From the NCBI GenBank assembly GCA_020638525.1, contig JACKIL010000003.1:186001-250000 (forward strand): a stretch of DNA of 64,000 bases. Direction: 5' to 3'. The DNA is from Caulobacterales bacterium (GTDB taxonomy: Bacteria; Pseudomonadota; Alphaproteobacteria; Caulobacterales; Parvularculaceae). The notes under the pieces were generated by a model that was given only the letters and a program-made list of their open reading frames with translations, had not been told where the DNA came from and searched no databases. How positions within the stretch are numbered: the first letter of the stretch is position 1; each line of letters begins with the position of its first letter. Shown here one piece after another: positions 16,404 to 25,549 of the stretch. Both the position numbers and the translations under genes were made by a program.

Positions 16404-18998
16404 TTACAGCGTTCGCTGGATCTTCTCGACCGCGAAGCACTCGATGACGTCGCCTGCTTTGAGGTCGTCATAATTGGCGAAGCTCATGCCGCATTCCTGG
16501 CCGGTCTGAACTTCGTTGACGTCGTCCTTGAAGCGTTTGAGCTGCGAGAGCTCGCCTTCGTGGATGACGGTGTTGTCGCGGATGAGGCGCACTTTCGCGC
16601 CGCGGCGCACGATGCCTTCGGTGACGCGGCAGCCGGCGACCTTGCCGACTTTCGTGATATTGAAGACTTCGAGAATTTCCGCGTTGCCGAGGAAGGTTTC
16701 GCGCAGCTCCGGCTCGAGCATGCCGGTGAGCGCGCCTCTCATGTCGTCGATGAGGTTGTAGATCACCGAGTAATAGCGGATCTCGACGCCCTGACGCTCG
16801 GCCTCTTCACGCGCCTGCTTGTTGGCGCGAACGTTGAAGCCGATGACCGGCGCGCCCGAGGCGCCCGCGAGGATGACGTCGCTTTCCGAAATGCCGCCGA
16901 CGCCCGAGTGAAGCACGCGCACGCGCACTTCGTCGGTCGAGAGCTTGTCGAGCGAACCGATGATCGCTTCGATCGAGCCCTGCACGTCGCCTTTGAGGAC
17001 GATCGGCAGTTCCTTGATGTCGGCGTCCTTGAGCTGCGCCATCATCTGTTCGAGCGAGGTGCCCGCAGATTTCGCGCTCGCTTTTTCGCGCTTCTTGCGC
17101 TGGCGGAAGGCCGCGATTTCACGCGCGCGCGCTTCCGATTCAACGACGGCGAACTGGTCGCCCGGCTCCGGCACGCCGTCGAGGCCGAGAATTTCGACCG
17201 GCGAGGCGGGACCGGCGCTCGCGACCTGCTGGCCGCGATCATCCATCAGTGCGCGGACTTTACCCCATTCCGAGCCGACGACGACGACGTCGCCGCGCTT
17301 CAGCGTGCCGCGCTGAACGAGGAAGGTCGCGACGGGGCCGCGGCCCTTGTCGAGCTGGGCTTCGACGACCGAGCCTTCGGCGGCGCGGTTCGGGTTGGCC
17401 TTGAGGTCGAGAAGCTCGGCCTGCAGCAGAATGGCCTCAAGCAGCCCGTCGAGATTGATCTTTTTGAGGGCCGAAACTTCGACGTCCTGCACTTCGCCGC
17501 CCATGGATTCGACCTGAATCTCATATTGCAGCAGATCGGTGCGCACCTTGGTCGGGTTCGCGTCCGGTTTGTCGACCTTGTTGATGGCGACGATGATCGG
17601 CACGCCGGCCGCTTTCGCGTGGCTGATCGCCTCGACCGTCTGCGGCATGATCGAGTCATCGGCCGCGACGACGAGCACGACGATGTCCGTCACTTTCGCG
17701 CCGCGCGCACGCATCTGCGTGAAGGCGGCGTGGCCCGGCGTATCGAGGAAGGTGACCTTGCGGCCGTCCGCGACCTCGATCTGATAGGCGCCGATATGCT
17801 GCGTGATGCCGCCGGCTTCGCCCGAGACGACGTCGGTCTTGCGGAGCGCGTCGAGCAGCGACGTCTTGCCGTGGTCGACATGGCCCATAATGGTGACGAC
17901 CGGCGGGCGCGAGACGAGATCGGCTTCGTCGTCGGCGGCGCCGTAAAGGCCTTCCTCGACGTCCGCTTCCGCGACGCGCTTCGGCGTGTGGCCCATCTCT
18001 TCGACGATGAGCTGCGCGGTGTCGGCGTCGAGCACGGCGTTCGCCGTGACCATCTGACCCTGCCGCATCAATTCCTTGACGAGGTCGACCGCGCGCATCG
18101 CCATGCGCTGGGCGAGGTCCTGAACGGTGATCGTTTCAGGAATGATGACTTCGCGCACGATCGCCAGCTTGTCGCCGCGCTGCTGGCGGGCGAGCTTTTC
18201 GCGTTCGCGCGCGCGCTTGACCGAAGCGAGCGAGCGCTGGCGGTCGTCGTCGTCGAGCGCGTTGGCGATGGTCAGGCGGCCCGTGCGGCGGCGCGGGGCG
18301 TCTTTCGCCTTCGTGGTGTCGCGGCGATCCTCGACGCCTTTGCGCTTGGTCTTCAGACGGCCGCCAAGCTTGGCGAGAGGATTGTCCTCTTCCGCCTCTG
18401 GCTGTTCGGGTTCTTCCGCTTCCTTGCCCTTGGTTCGCGCCTCGGCTTTGGCGGCGTTGCGCTTTTTGCGCTCGCGCTCTTCTTCCTCGAGTTCGCGGCT
18501 TGCTTCTTCTTCGGCCTTGCGGCGGGCTTCAGCTTCGCGCGTACGGCGTTCTTCTTCTTCGGCGAGACGCTTGCGGTCCGCCTCAAGGCGCGCGCGGTCT
18601 TCGGCTTCGCGCGCTTCGCGTTCGGCGCGCTCGGCTTCCTCGCGCTTGCGGCGCACTTCTTCTTCCTTGCGCGCCTGAACGAGCGCGGCGGCGCGCGCGG
18701 CTTTTTCTTCCTCGGACAGGGTGCGGAGGACGGCGCCCTTCTTCTCTTCGGCGGGCGCTTTCGGCGCTTCCTGACGCGCGGCGGGCTTGGCTTCTGCCGG
18801 CGCTTCAGCTTCCGTTTCGCGCGCAGGTTTTGCGCCCGGCGCCGTGATGCGGCGGCGCTTGGTCTCTACGACAACCGTCTTCGTGCGGCCATGCGAGAAG
18901 CTTTGCTTCACCGCGCCCTTTTCCGTTCGCCGCAAAGACAGGGGTCGGCGCTCGGTTTTTTGGCCCGCGTCGGATTTCGTATCGATGTCGTCGCTCAT
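16404..18998 (-). CDS. infB: translation initiation factor IF-2
   Basis: 864 residues from MSDDIDTKSD with GGAG upstream; an in-frame ATG further up lies outside the expected protein. IF-2 places fMet-tRNA on the 30S subunit. An Ala/Glu/Arg-rich charged segment occupies about residues 60-230 and is probably coiled coil. The G domain follows with GHVDHGKTSLLDAL (G1), DTPGHAAF (G3) and NKVDKP (G4), then domains II to IV. It follows ylxR in the classical nusA operon order. The charged N-terminal region produces very long but meaningless antisense frames. Confidence 0.98.
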   Translation of the reverse strand: MSDDIDTKSDAGQKTERRPLSLRRTEKGAVKQSFSHGRTKTVVVETKRRRITAPGAKPARETEAEAPAEAKPAARQEAPKAPAEEKKGAVLRTLSEEEKAARAAALVQARKEEEVRRKREEAERAEREAREAEDRARLEADRKRLAEEEERRTREAEARRKAEEEASRELEEEERERKKRNAAKAEARTKGKEAEEPEQPEAEEDNPLAKLGGRLKTKRKGVEDRRDTTKAKDAPRRRTGRLTIANALDDDDRQRSLASVKRAREREKLARQQRGDKLAIVREVIIPETITVQDLAQRMAMRAVDLVKELMRQGQMVTANAVLDADTAQLIVEEMGHTPKRVAEADVEEGLYGAADDEADLVSRPPVVTIMGHVDHGKTSLLDALRKTDVVSGEAGGITQHIGAYQIEVADGRKVTFLDTPGHAAFTQMRARGAKVTDIVVLVVAADDSIMPQTVEAISHAKAAGVPIIVAINKVDKPDANPTKVRTDLLQYEIQVESMGGEVQDVEVSALKKINLDGLLEAILLQAELLDLKANPNRAAEGSVVEAQLDKGRGPVATFLVQRGTLKRGDVVVVGSEWGKVRALMDDRGQQVASAGPASPVEILGLDGVPEPGDQFAVVESEARAREIAAFRQRKKREKASAKSAGTSLEQMMAQLKDADIKELPIVLKGDVQGSIEAIIGSLDKLSTDEVRVRVLHSGVGGISESDVILAGASGAPVIGFNVRANKQAREEAERQGVEIRYYSVIYNLIDDMRGALTGMLEPELRETFLGNAEILEVFNITKVGKVAGCRVTEGIVRRGAKVRLIRDNTVIHEGELSQLKRFKDDVNEVQTGQECGMSFANYDDLKAGDVIECFAVEKIQRTL

Positions 18999-19137
18999 CC
19001 AATCTCCGTTTTCGCCGCCCTTGAGGCGACGAGCTTTTCGGCAGGCGGCCTCGCCCCCGATAAAAGCCGCCTTGGACATACCGCCCAAAACAGCCGTGGT
19101 CCACCGTCACGCGCGAAACTTCACGCGCGAATACTAC

Positions 19138-19788
19138 TTACGCCGCGCCTTCCGCCGCCGCTTTAACGGCGAAGACGGGCCTGAACCCTTCGAGACGCGC
19201 CGCCTCTCGAAGGAAGCGCGCCGCTTCCGGCCCGTCGGCGAGGACGGCGTGAACGACGCCCTCAAGCCCGATCGCGCGCGACAGCGCCTCGGCGCTGAAG
19301 GCCCTCACGACCGGCGCTTCGCCTGCAAGCCGGGCGAGCTTTTCAGCCCCGTCTGCGCCCGCATCGCTCGCCGTCACCAGAGCGCCCGGCCGGCCCTTCA
19401 AAAGCGCGGCCCGCGCCTTTTCAAAACCGGCGACGAGCGCCCCCGTCCGCCTTGCAAGGCCGAGCGCCGAAAGCGCCCGCGCCTCAAGGCCTCTTTCGAC
19501 CGCCGCCGCGAGGCCTTCCGGCGTCAGCCCCTCGGCGAGGACGGCCTTCGACTTGAAGGCCCGCGAAAAATGCCCTTTCGCGGCGGCCGCGATGATCGCC
19601 TCCGGCGAAGCCATGACCCAGGCGCCGCGCCCCGGCAGTTCGCGCCCTAGATCCGGGGTTACGACGCCATCGGGGTCGAGCGCGAAGCGGACAAGGCGCT
19701 CAGGCGCGCAAAGCTCGCCCGTGGCGATGCACTTGCGCGTGTTGTCGCCCGCTTCAGCGCCAGCATCGGTGTCAGGCCGTTTCGCCAG
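19138..19788 (-). CDS. ylxR: YlxR (DUF448) RNA-binding protein fused to an L7Ae-like domain
   Basis: 216 residues from a probable CTG codon. No ATG, GTG or TTG lies in frame between an upstream stop and residue 59, well inside the conserved YlxR domain. The CTG at 19788 is preceded by AGAGGAGG six bases away and overlaps the nusA stop by 17 bases, implying translational coupling. Residues 12-58 (NTRKCIATGELCAPERLVRF to GRGAW) form the YlxR domain, and residues 88-190 resemble an L7Ae/L30e fold (ALGLARRTGALVAGF), a common alphaproteobacterial fusion. It is presumed to bind RNA in the nusA-infB operon context. Confidence 0.88.
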   Translation of the reverse strand: MAKRPDTDAGAEAGDNTRKCIATGELCAPERLVRFALDPDGVVTPDLGRELPGRGAWVMASPEAIIAAAAKGHFSRAFKSKAVLAEGLTPEGLAAAVERGLEARALSALGLARRTGALVAGFEKARAALLKGRPGALVTASDAGADGAEKLARLAGEAPVVRAFSAEALSRAIGLEGVVHAVLADGPEAARFLREAARLEGFRPVFAVKAAAEGAA

Positions 19789-21379
19789 CGGCGGCCTCCT
19801 CTTCGGTCTCTTCTTCCGTACGCAAATCTTCTTCGTTCACCCATCCCGCAGCGACGCGCGCGCGCATGATGAGGCTTTCGGCGTCCTCGGCGGAAATCTT
19901 GAATTTCTCGAGAATGCCGTCGTAGTGCTTGCGCTCGCCATCGACGCGCTCGGTCCAGCCGGTGAGATCGTCCGTCGCGCAGCCCGCAAGATCTTCCATC
20001 GACTTCACGTCGTTTTCGCCGAGGGCGACGACCATTTTGAGATCGAGGCCTTCCATGTTGGCGACATCGTCGGAAACGCCGAGTTCCTTGCGGCGCGCGT
20101 CGAGCTTTCTCGCTTCTTCTTCGAGATATTCTGCCGCGCGGGTTTGCAGCTCCTGCGCGGTTTCCTCGTCCATGCCTTCGATGTCGGCGAGTTCCTCGAT
20201 CTCGACATAGGCAATCTCTTCGATCTTGGCGAAGCCTTCCGAAACGAGAAGACCGGCCATCATGTCGTCGACGTCGAGGCCTGTCATGAAGAGCTCCGAA
20301 CGGTGACGGAATTCTTCCTGGCGCTTCGCGGACTCTTCTTCCTCGGTCATGATGTCGATTTCAAAACCGGTGAGCTGCGCGGCGAGGCGCACATTCTGGC
20401 CGCGGCGGCCGATGGCGAGCGAGAGCTGCTCGTCCGGCACCACGACTTCGATACGCTCGGAATCTTCGTCGAGAACGACTTTCGTGACTTCCGCCGGCGC
20501 AAGCGCGTTGACGACGAAGGTCGCTGCATCCGGCGACCACGGCACGATGTCGATTTTCTCGCCGCCAAGCTCGTTGACGACCGCCTGAACGCGGCTGCCG
20601 CGCATGCCGACGCAGGCGCCGACCGGGTCGATCGAATTGTCTTTCGAATAAACGCCGATTTTCGCGCGGCTGCCGGGATCGCGGGCGACCGCCTTGATTT
20701 CGATCACGCCGTCATAAACTTCCGGCACTTCCTGCTCGAAGAGTTTCGCCATGAATTGCGGGTGCGAGCGCGACAGGAAAATCTGGGGCCCGCGCGGTTC
20801 GCGGCGCGCATCCATGATGTAGGCGCGCACGCGGTCGCCATTGCGATAGGCTTCGCGCGGCAGCTGCTGGTCGCGGCGGATGACGGCTTCAGCACGGCCG
20901 AGATCGACGATCACATGGCCGTATTCGACGCGCTTGACGATGCCGTTGACGATCTCGCCGACGCGGTCCTTGTAGTCTTCATACTGACGATCGCGCTCGG
21001 CCTCGCGCACTTTCTGCGTGATGACCTGCTTTGCAGCCATCGCAGCGACGCGGCCGAAATCGATCGGCGGGAGCGGTTCGGAGATGAAATCGCCGACATT
21101 GGCGGCCGGGTTTTTGTGGCGCGCTTCGGAAAGCAGGATCTGCGCGGAGTCGTTTTCGATTTCCTCAACGACTTCGAGAAGGCGCCACAACCTCGTTTCG
21201 CCGGTTTTCGGATTGATCTCGGCCTTGATGTTCGTCTCGTGGCCGTAGCGCGAGCGCGCGGCGCGGGCGAGCGCATCCTCCATCGCTTCGATGACGAGCG
21301 ATTTGTCGATCGACTTTTCGCGCGCCACTGCATCGGCGATTTGAATGAGCTCAAGCCTGTTAGCGCTAACCGCGTTCAT
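19772..21379 (-). CDS. nusA: transcription termination/antitermination factor NusA
   Basis: 535 residues. It binds RNA polymerase and nascent RNA and modulates pausing, termination and antitermination. The N-terminal polymerase-binding domain (residues 1-125) is followed by S1 and two KH domains (GACVGMRGSRVQAVV and LSLAIGRRGQNVRLA), then two acidic helix-hairpin-helix repeats after about residue 350. The ATG overlaps the rimP stop in an ATGA, and its own end contains the ribosome-binding site and start of ylxR. An upstream hairpin near 21.99 kb could allow autoregulation. Confidence 0.98.
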   Translation of the reverse strand: MNAVSANRLELIQIADAVAREKSIDKSLVIEAMEDALARAARSRYGHETNIKAEINPKTGETRLWRLLEVVEEIENDSAQILLSEARHKNPAANVGDFISEPLPPIDFGRVAAMAAKQVITQKVREAERDRQYEDYKDRVGEIVNGIVKRVEYGHVIVDLGRAEAVIRRDQQLPREAYRNGDRVRAYIMDARREPRGPQIFLSRSHPQFMAKLFEQEVPEVYDGVIEIKAVARDPGSRAKIGVYSKDNSIDPVGACVGMRGSRVQAVVNELGGEKIDIVPWSPDAATFVVNALAPAEVTKVVLDEDSERIEVVVPDEQLSLAIGRRGQNVRLAAQLTGFEIDIMTEEEESAKRQEEFRHRSELFMTGLDVDDMMAGLLVSEGFAKIEEIAYVEIEELADIEGMDEETAQELQTRAAEYLEEEARKLDARRKELGVSDDVANMEGLDLKMVVALGENDVKSMEDLAGCATDDLTGWTERVDGERKHYDGILEKFKISAEDAESLIMRARVAAGWVNEEDLRTEEETEEEAAAGETA

Positions 21380-21921
21380 TGCAGCTCTCCGTTTTGTTGG
21401 TCATCTTCTGACTCCCTGGCCTCGGCGGCCTTGGCCGCCCTTAAGCTTTCCCTGATGAGTTCATCGGTGAGGACGAGGCGCGCATTGGCGATCCAGTCGA
21501 ACGGGATCAGCGCCGTATCCTCTTCGCCTTCCACATCGAGAAGGACGTTTTCTTCTTCAACCCCGCCGAGAACGCCTTTGAAGCGTTTGCGGCCTTCGAC
21601 CATGCGGTCGAGTTCGAGCTTGGCCTCATAGCCCTGCCAGTCCTCGAAATCTTTCAGGCGCGTCAGCGGGCGGTCGATGCCGGGCGAGGAGACTTCGAGC
21701 GAATAGGTTCCCGAAATCGGATCGGCCTCGTCGAGCATGGGCGAGATCAGGCGCGAAAGCCGCGCGCAGTCTTCCGCCGACATCGTCTTGTCCGGGCGCT
21801 CGGCCATCACCTGCAGAATTTTCTGCGTCCCGCCGGTGAGCTTCACGCGCACGAGTTCGAACCCCGCGCCGGTGACGGCGGGTTCGATGAGATCCGTGAC
21901 GGTTCTTTCAATCGGCAGCAA
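21376..21921 (-). CDS. rimP: ribosome maturation factor RimP
   Basis: 181 residues. It is needed for 30S subunit assembly. The family segments GFELVRVKL, SRLISPMLDE and YSLEVSSPGIDRPL are present, followed by the C-terminal SH3-like domain with GVLGGVEEENVLLDV. The ATG has GGAG/GAAGG upstream. It is the first conserved gene of the operon; the upstream 120 bases contain a hairpin with a T-run on this strand and a 26-codon ORF. Confidence 0.95.
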   Translation of the reverse strand: MLPIERTVTDLIEPAVTGAGFELVRVKLTGGTQKILQVMAERPDKTMSAEDCARLSRLISPMLDEADPISGTYSLEVSSPGIDRPLTRLKDFEDWQGYEAKLELDRMVEGRKRFKGVLGGVEEENVLLDVEGEEDTALIPFDWIANARLVLTDELIRESLRAAKAAEARESEDDQQNGELQ

Positions 21922-21957
21922 TGGCCTTCGTTCTCCAGCCTTCGATGCGCCATCGCG

Positions 21958-22038
21958 TTAACAAGGAAAGGCGTTAACGAAAAAGCGGGCCCCGAGGGGC
22001 CCGCTTTCGAAAAGATCGATAGCGTTGTTGAAGGCCAT
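21958..22038 (-). CDS. possible 26-codon leader ORF ahead of rimP-nusA
   Basis: ATG at 22038 follows GGAGGG at ideal spacing, and the ORF ends with TAA at 21958, 36 bases before rimP. The product would have five phenylalanines in 26 residues (F3, F10, F19, F20, F24). The terminator-like hairpin at 21979-22007 lies inside the ORF. Translation of it would therefore affect hairpin folding. There is no homology evidence that it is translated. Confidence 0.3.
   Translation of the reverse strand: MAFNNAIDLFESGPLGARFFVNAFPC
21979..22007 (-). terminator. terminator or attenuator in the rimP-nusA leader
   Basis: An 11-bp perfect stem AAAGCGGGCCC/GGGCCCGCTTT (21982-21992 with 21997-22007) with a 4-base loop. 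On the minus strand the stem is followed by further T (five T in total) and then CGTTAAC. No gene on the minus strand ends just upstream, so it is better explained as an attenuator of the nusA operon, 58 bases upstream of rimP, than as an ordinary 3' end. Confidence 0.55.
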
Positions 22039-22152
22039 ATAGACCCTCCGCGGCGTTTTGTCAGCCCCCAAACGTCCCCCAGATCCTAATCGGACATAAA
22101 TTCCGGCGCCGAAATTGAAGTGATCCCGGCAAGTTTTTCGCCACTTGCTAGA

Positions 22153-22824
22153 ATGACACACCGGAAGTTCGCACTTTTCATTGGCGCTTATGTCGTCGCG
22201 ACGGCCCTGATGGCCTGGTTCGCCTATTTTTTGGGCTCGACCCAGGGCCTGAGCGCTGCGCCGCTCCCGCAGGACCCGCGCGAGCGGGCCGCCTATGTGA
22301 ACACGACCGACAATATCTGGTCGTGCGACCTCTTCCGGGGATTTCCGGGCATGCGCGGCAATGATTTCGAACGCGCCTGCGGCGACGGCGCGGCCTTGCG
22401 CCTCGGCGCGGCCGCAGACCCGCTCGCCCTCGCCCATGGCGGTGCGCCAAGACGTCTCGCCGGGGCGGGTCCGCTCGACAAGGCCGTGGCCCTGAGGATC
22501 GCGGGAAGCGGCCCGTCCGGAAACTCGCGCCTCGACGTTCCGCCCGCGACGACGCTCGACGCCGTCCTCAATCAACCGGCCCCGCTCGGCGCCATGCTGG
22601 CGGCGGCGAACAATAACAGCCTCACCCCGCCGCCCGCCGGCCTGCCTTCGAGCCTTCCCGGCGTCCTTCTGAGCGGTGCGGGCGGCCCCTCCTTCACCCC
22701 GCCTGACGGCGATGATCCATTGCCGCCGCCGCCCGAAGTGCCGCTTCCCGCGGGGCTGCCGCTCATGCTGACGGGGCTTGGCGGCGTTCTCGCCCTCGCC
22801 CGCCGGCGCCGCGCCGCCGCCTGA
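22153..22824 (+). CDS. exported protein with VPLPA-CTERM-type sorting signal
   Basis: 223 residues from MTHRKFALFI. An N-terminal hydrophobic segment (residues 6-26) acts as signal or anchor. The middle is rich in Pro, Ala and Gly with a DGDDPLPPPP linker. The C-terminus is a sorting signal: VPLPAGLPLMLTG, a hydrophobic helix and the basic tail ARRRRAAA, matching the VPLPA-CTERM class processed by exosortases. The central region matches no domain I recognise. An ATG at 22120 in the same frame is possible but less favoured. A GCAAGT/ACTTGC hairpin lies just upstream (22128-22147). Confidence 0.7.
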   Translation: MTHRKFALFIGAYVVATALMAWFAYFLGSTQGLSAAPLPQDPRERAAYVNTTDNIWSCDLFRGFPGMRGNDFERACGDGAALRLGAAADPLALAHGGAPRRLAGAGPLDKAVALRIAGSGPSGNSRLDVPPATTLDAVLNQPAPLGAMLAAANNNSLTPPPAGLPSSLPGVLLSGAGGPSFTPPDGDDPLPPPPEVPLPAGLPLMLTGLGGVLALARRRRAAA

Positions 22825-22961
22825 CATCTCTCCCCCGCCAGCCGGCCTGCTGGATTTTGCCCGCCCCATCGGCGATGATAAGGTTAATTGGGGCGCGGGC
22901 CCGGCAAGAGCCCGCGAAATCGAGCTGCGAATACCAAGCTTCGAATACAGGGGGTGGGTTC

Positions 22962-23477
22962 ATGATTGGTCGTTTTCTCGCCGTGATGGCAGGCATCGCC
23001 GGGCTCGTCGCCGGATCGCAGGCGCCCGCCTTCACCCTGCAATATATGCAGAACCTCACGGGCCGGATCGACGAGCTGAAACCCATCGTCGAACAGTTCG
23101 ACGCCGATGTCGGCCGCTACGGCTATACGCGCGACGCAGCGATCGCCGAATGCGCGACGGCGCAAGGCCTCCTCGAAGCGCTGTGCAACGGCTATGCGAC
23201 GACGGTGCGCCGCTATGAGCTGCTCACCTCGCATTACGCCGAGCTTTCCGCGGCGAGCGATTACACGCGGCCGCTCGTCCTCCTCAAAGGCGCAAGCGAG
23301 AGCGACATCATTCGCGAGATCACGCGCTCGGTCATGAAGGAATACAAGCCCGCCATCCCGACGACGCTCGACGGCGCGGCATATGCCGGCGGCGGCTTCG
23401 CCGTCCTCTGGGGCGGGCTCTCCTTCATCTTCGGATTGCTCGGCTCGATCTTCGGCGTCGGCCGCCGCTACGCCTGA
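22962..23477 (+). CDS. DUF2937 family membrane protein
   Basis: 171 residues from MIGRFLAVMAG, preceded by a G-rich GGGGGTGG. A signal-like hydrophobic N-terminus is followed by APAFTLQYMQNLTGRIDEL, which resembles the conserved start of DUF2937, a helical soluble stretch, and a C-terminal membrane helix (FAVLWGGLSFIFGLLGSIFG) ending in basic residues. The function of the family is not known. Its last 10 bases overlap the convergent ttcA gene. Confidence 0.65.
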   Translation: MIGRFLAVMAGIAGLVAGSQAPAFTLQYMQNLTGRIDELKPIVEQFDADVGRYGYTRDAAIAECATAQGLLEALCNGYATTVRRYELLTSHYAELSAASDYTRPLVLLKGASESDIIREITRSVMKEYKPAIPTTLDGAAYAGGGFAVLWGGLSFIFGLLGSIFGVGRRYA

Positions 23478-24337
23478 TCGACTTCCAGCTTTGAAAAGTC
23501 GAAGAGCCCGCTATCGGCGAGATGGCGCGGCTCGACATTTTGGAGCGCGCGGAACATCGTTTCGCGCCGGCCCGGATATTTCGTCTCCCACTCATCGAGC
23601 AGGCGCTTCATCGCCTCGCGCTGGAGGCCGTCCTGCGAGCCGCAGAGCGTGCAGGGGATGATCGGGAAGTTGAGCGCTGCGGCGAATTTCGAAAGATCGT
23701 CCTCCGCCGAAAGCATGAGCGGGCGCAGAACCAGAAGATCGCCCTCCTCGTTCAACAGCTTCGGCGCCATCGCGGCGAGCCGCCCGCCATGGAAGAGATT
23801 CAAGAGGAACGTCTCAAGCGCGTCGTCGCGGTGATGGCCGAGGACGACCGCCGTGCAGCCCTCTTCCCGCGCGACGCGATAAAGATGGCCGCGGCGAAGA
23901 CGCGAACAGAGCGAGCAGTAAGTCTTGCCCTCAGGAATCTTATCCGTGACGATCGAGTAAGTGTCTTTCGTCTCGATGCGGAAGGGCACGCCGAGCGCGG
24001 AAAGATAATCCGGCAGCACGTGTTTCGGAAAACCCGGCTGACCCTGATCGAGATTGCAGGCGAGAAGCTCGACATTGAGCGCGCCCTGCCATTGGAGATC
24101 GAGAAGGAGCGCGAGCAGCGAATAGCTGTCTTTACCGCCCGAAAGGCAGACGAGCCATTTCTCCCGGGCCCCGCCCGTCATCGAATAACGGCGGATCGCT
24201 TCCTGCGTCTGGCGCAGCAGGCGCTTTCTCAGCTTGCGGAAGGAAACGCTGTCAGGCGCCTGCGCATAGATGCGCGGCATGCGCGAGGCGGCGTCCGCCT
24301 CCCGCTCCAGCTCATCCGTTTCCGCTTCCAGCGTCAC
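23468..24337 (-). CDS. ttcA: tRNA 2-thiocytidine biosynthesis protein TtcA
   Basis: 289 residues from a GTG at 24337. It thiolates C32 of certain tRNAs using ATP and an Fe-S cluster. The PP-loop SGGKDS is at residues 66-71; cluster-binding cysteines are in YCSLCSRLRRG and PCTLCGSQDGLQR. The start lies inside the 3' end of the mscS-like gene (26-base overlap), which suggests coupling to it. Confidence 0.93.
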   Translation of the reverse strand: MTLEAETDELEREADAASRMPRIYAQAPDSVSFRKLRKRLLRQTQEAIRRYSMTGGAREKWLVCLSGGKDSYSLLALLLDLQWQGALNVELLACNLDQGQPGFPKHVLPDYLSALGVPFRIETKDTYSIVTDKIPEGKTYCSLCSRLRRGHLYRVAREEGCTAVVLGHHRDDALETFLLNLFHGGRLAAMAPKLLNEEGDLLVLRPLMLSAEDDLSKFAAALNFPIIPCTLCGSQDGLQREAMKRLLDEWETKYPGRRETMFRALQNVEPRHLADSGLFDFSKLEVDQA

Positions 24338-25472
24338 GCGCCGCCATTCCTTCCGGCTTGAACACCTCTGCGCCTTTCGGCAGCTGCTCGATATAGACCG
24401 ACTGGCTGGGGAATGCGAAGCCCGCGCCAGCGCCCTTGACGATTTCGATGATCCGGCAGGCGAGCTTTTCCTTGATCTCCAGCCATTCGCCCCAATTGGT
24501 GGTCCGGGTGAAGCAATAGAGCATCATGTTGATCGAGGAATCAGCGAAGCTGTCGATCCGCACGAACATCGACGCTTCCGAGGCCGGCGCGAAGTCGTCA
24601 TTCCCTGCGACATAGGCCTCAATGCCGTCGCGGATCTCGCGCAACTGGTCGACTGTCGTGCGATATTCAAGCCCGATCATCCAGTAGATGCGCCGATGCG
24701 TCATGCGCGAGAAGTTCGTGACCGCGCTGTCGGAGAAGACGGCGTTCGGCACCTGCACGGGCGCCTTGTCGAAGCGGCGGATCTCCGTCGAGCGGAAATT
24801 GATGCGCTCGACCGTGCCTTCGACGACGCCTTCGACCTTCACCCATTCGCCGACGGAAAAGCGCCGCTCCATCAGGATGGTCGCACCCGCGATGAGATTT
24901 TTGAAAAGGTCCTGCGCGCCGAGCGCGATGGCGACGCTGAGAAGCGAAAAGCTCGCAAGGATCGGCAGAATGGGAATGCCCCAGACCTGCAGGATCGCCG
25001 CCGCGCCGGCGAACATGAAGAAAATCCTGAGCGCCTGACGAAACCAGCTGACGATCGTTTCGGTGAGATTGCCGCGGCGGCTCGTGAAAATCGACGCAAG
25101 CGGATCGACAAGGCGCGCCAGACTCCAGAAGAGCACGATGGCGATCAGCGTTTGCACGATGCGATCGGCGAGAAGCAATCCATCCTCGCCCATGCCGAGC
25201 GTGCGCGCAGCGAGAAAGACGCCGAACGCGATCGGCGCGAGCGCCATCGGCTTTTCAAGCGCGCGAACGATCGCATCGTCAAACTTCGTCGCCGTGCGCG
25301 CCGTCAGTTTTTGCAGCCACACGACAAACACGCTCGCGATGAAGCGGCGCAATGCATAGGAGAGAAAGAGGATCAGGAAGGCGAGGATGATGCGTCCGGC
25401 GCTGAAGCCGAAAAACGCCATATTCCAGACGGTTTCTACATGGCTCCAGAAGTCAGTCAGAAATTCAGGCAT
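24312..25472 (-). CDS. MscS-family mechanosensitive ion channel
   Basis: 386 residues. Four membrane segments in the first 180 residues end in the pore-lining helix (SLLSVAIALGAQDLFKNL), where small residues Gly/Ala alternate as in TM3 of MscS. The beta domain (GEWVKVEGVVEGTVERINFRST) and cytoplasmic alpha/beta domain follow. It would act in the inner membrane to release osmolytes on hypo-osmotic shock. It overlaps ttcA. Confidence 0.92.
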   Translation of the reverse strand: MPEFLTDFWSHVETVWNMAFFGFSAGRIILAFLILFLSYALRRFIASVFVVWLQKLTARTATKFDDAIVRALEKPMALAPIAFGVFLAARTLGMGEDGLLLADRIVQTLIAIVLFWSLARLVDPLASIFTSRRGNLTETIVSWFRQALRIFFMFAGAAAILQVWGIPILPILASFSLLSVAIALGAQDLFKNLIAGATILMERRFSVGEWVKVEGVVEGTVERINFRSTEIRRFDKAPVQVPNAVFSDSAVTNFSRMTHRRIYWMIGLEYRTTVDQLREIRDGIEAYVAGNDDFAPASEASMFVRIDSFADSSINMMLYCFTRTTNWGEWLEIKEKLACRIIEIVKGAGAGFAFPSQSVYIEQLPKGAEVFKPEGMAARDAGSGNG

Positions 25473-25549
25473 GAGGCTTTTTATCTCGGGCAGGTTGCTT
25501 CTCGCGCCGAACCCTAGGGGCTCATCCGCTGCGCGTCACCCCTTTCGCC

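Noticed and set aside
16560..19166. 868-codon open frame opposite infB
   Set aside because: Antisense shadow of a charged IF-2 coding region; no domain or ribosome-binding site.
21958..22869. 303-codon minus-strand frame upstream of rimP
   Set aside because: Opposite the VPLPA protein gene; only its last 26 codons have a possible start signal of their own.
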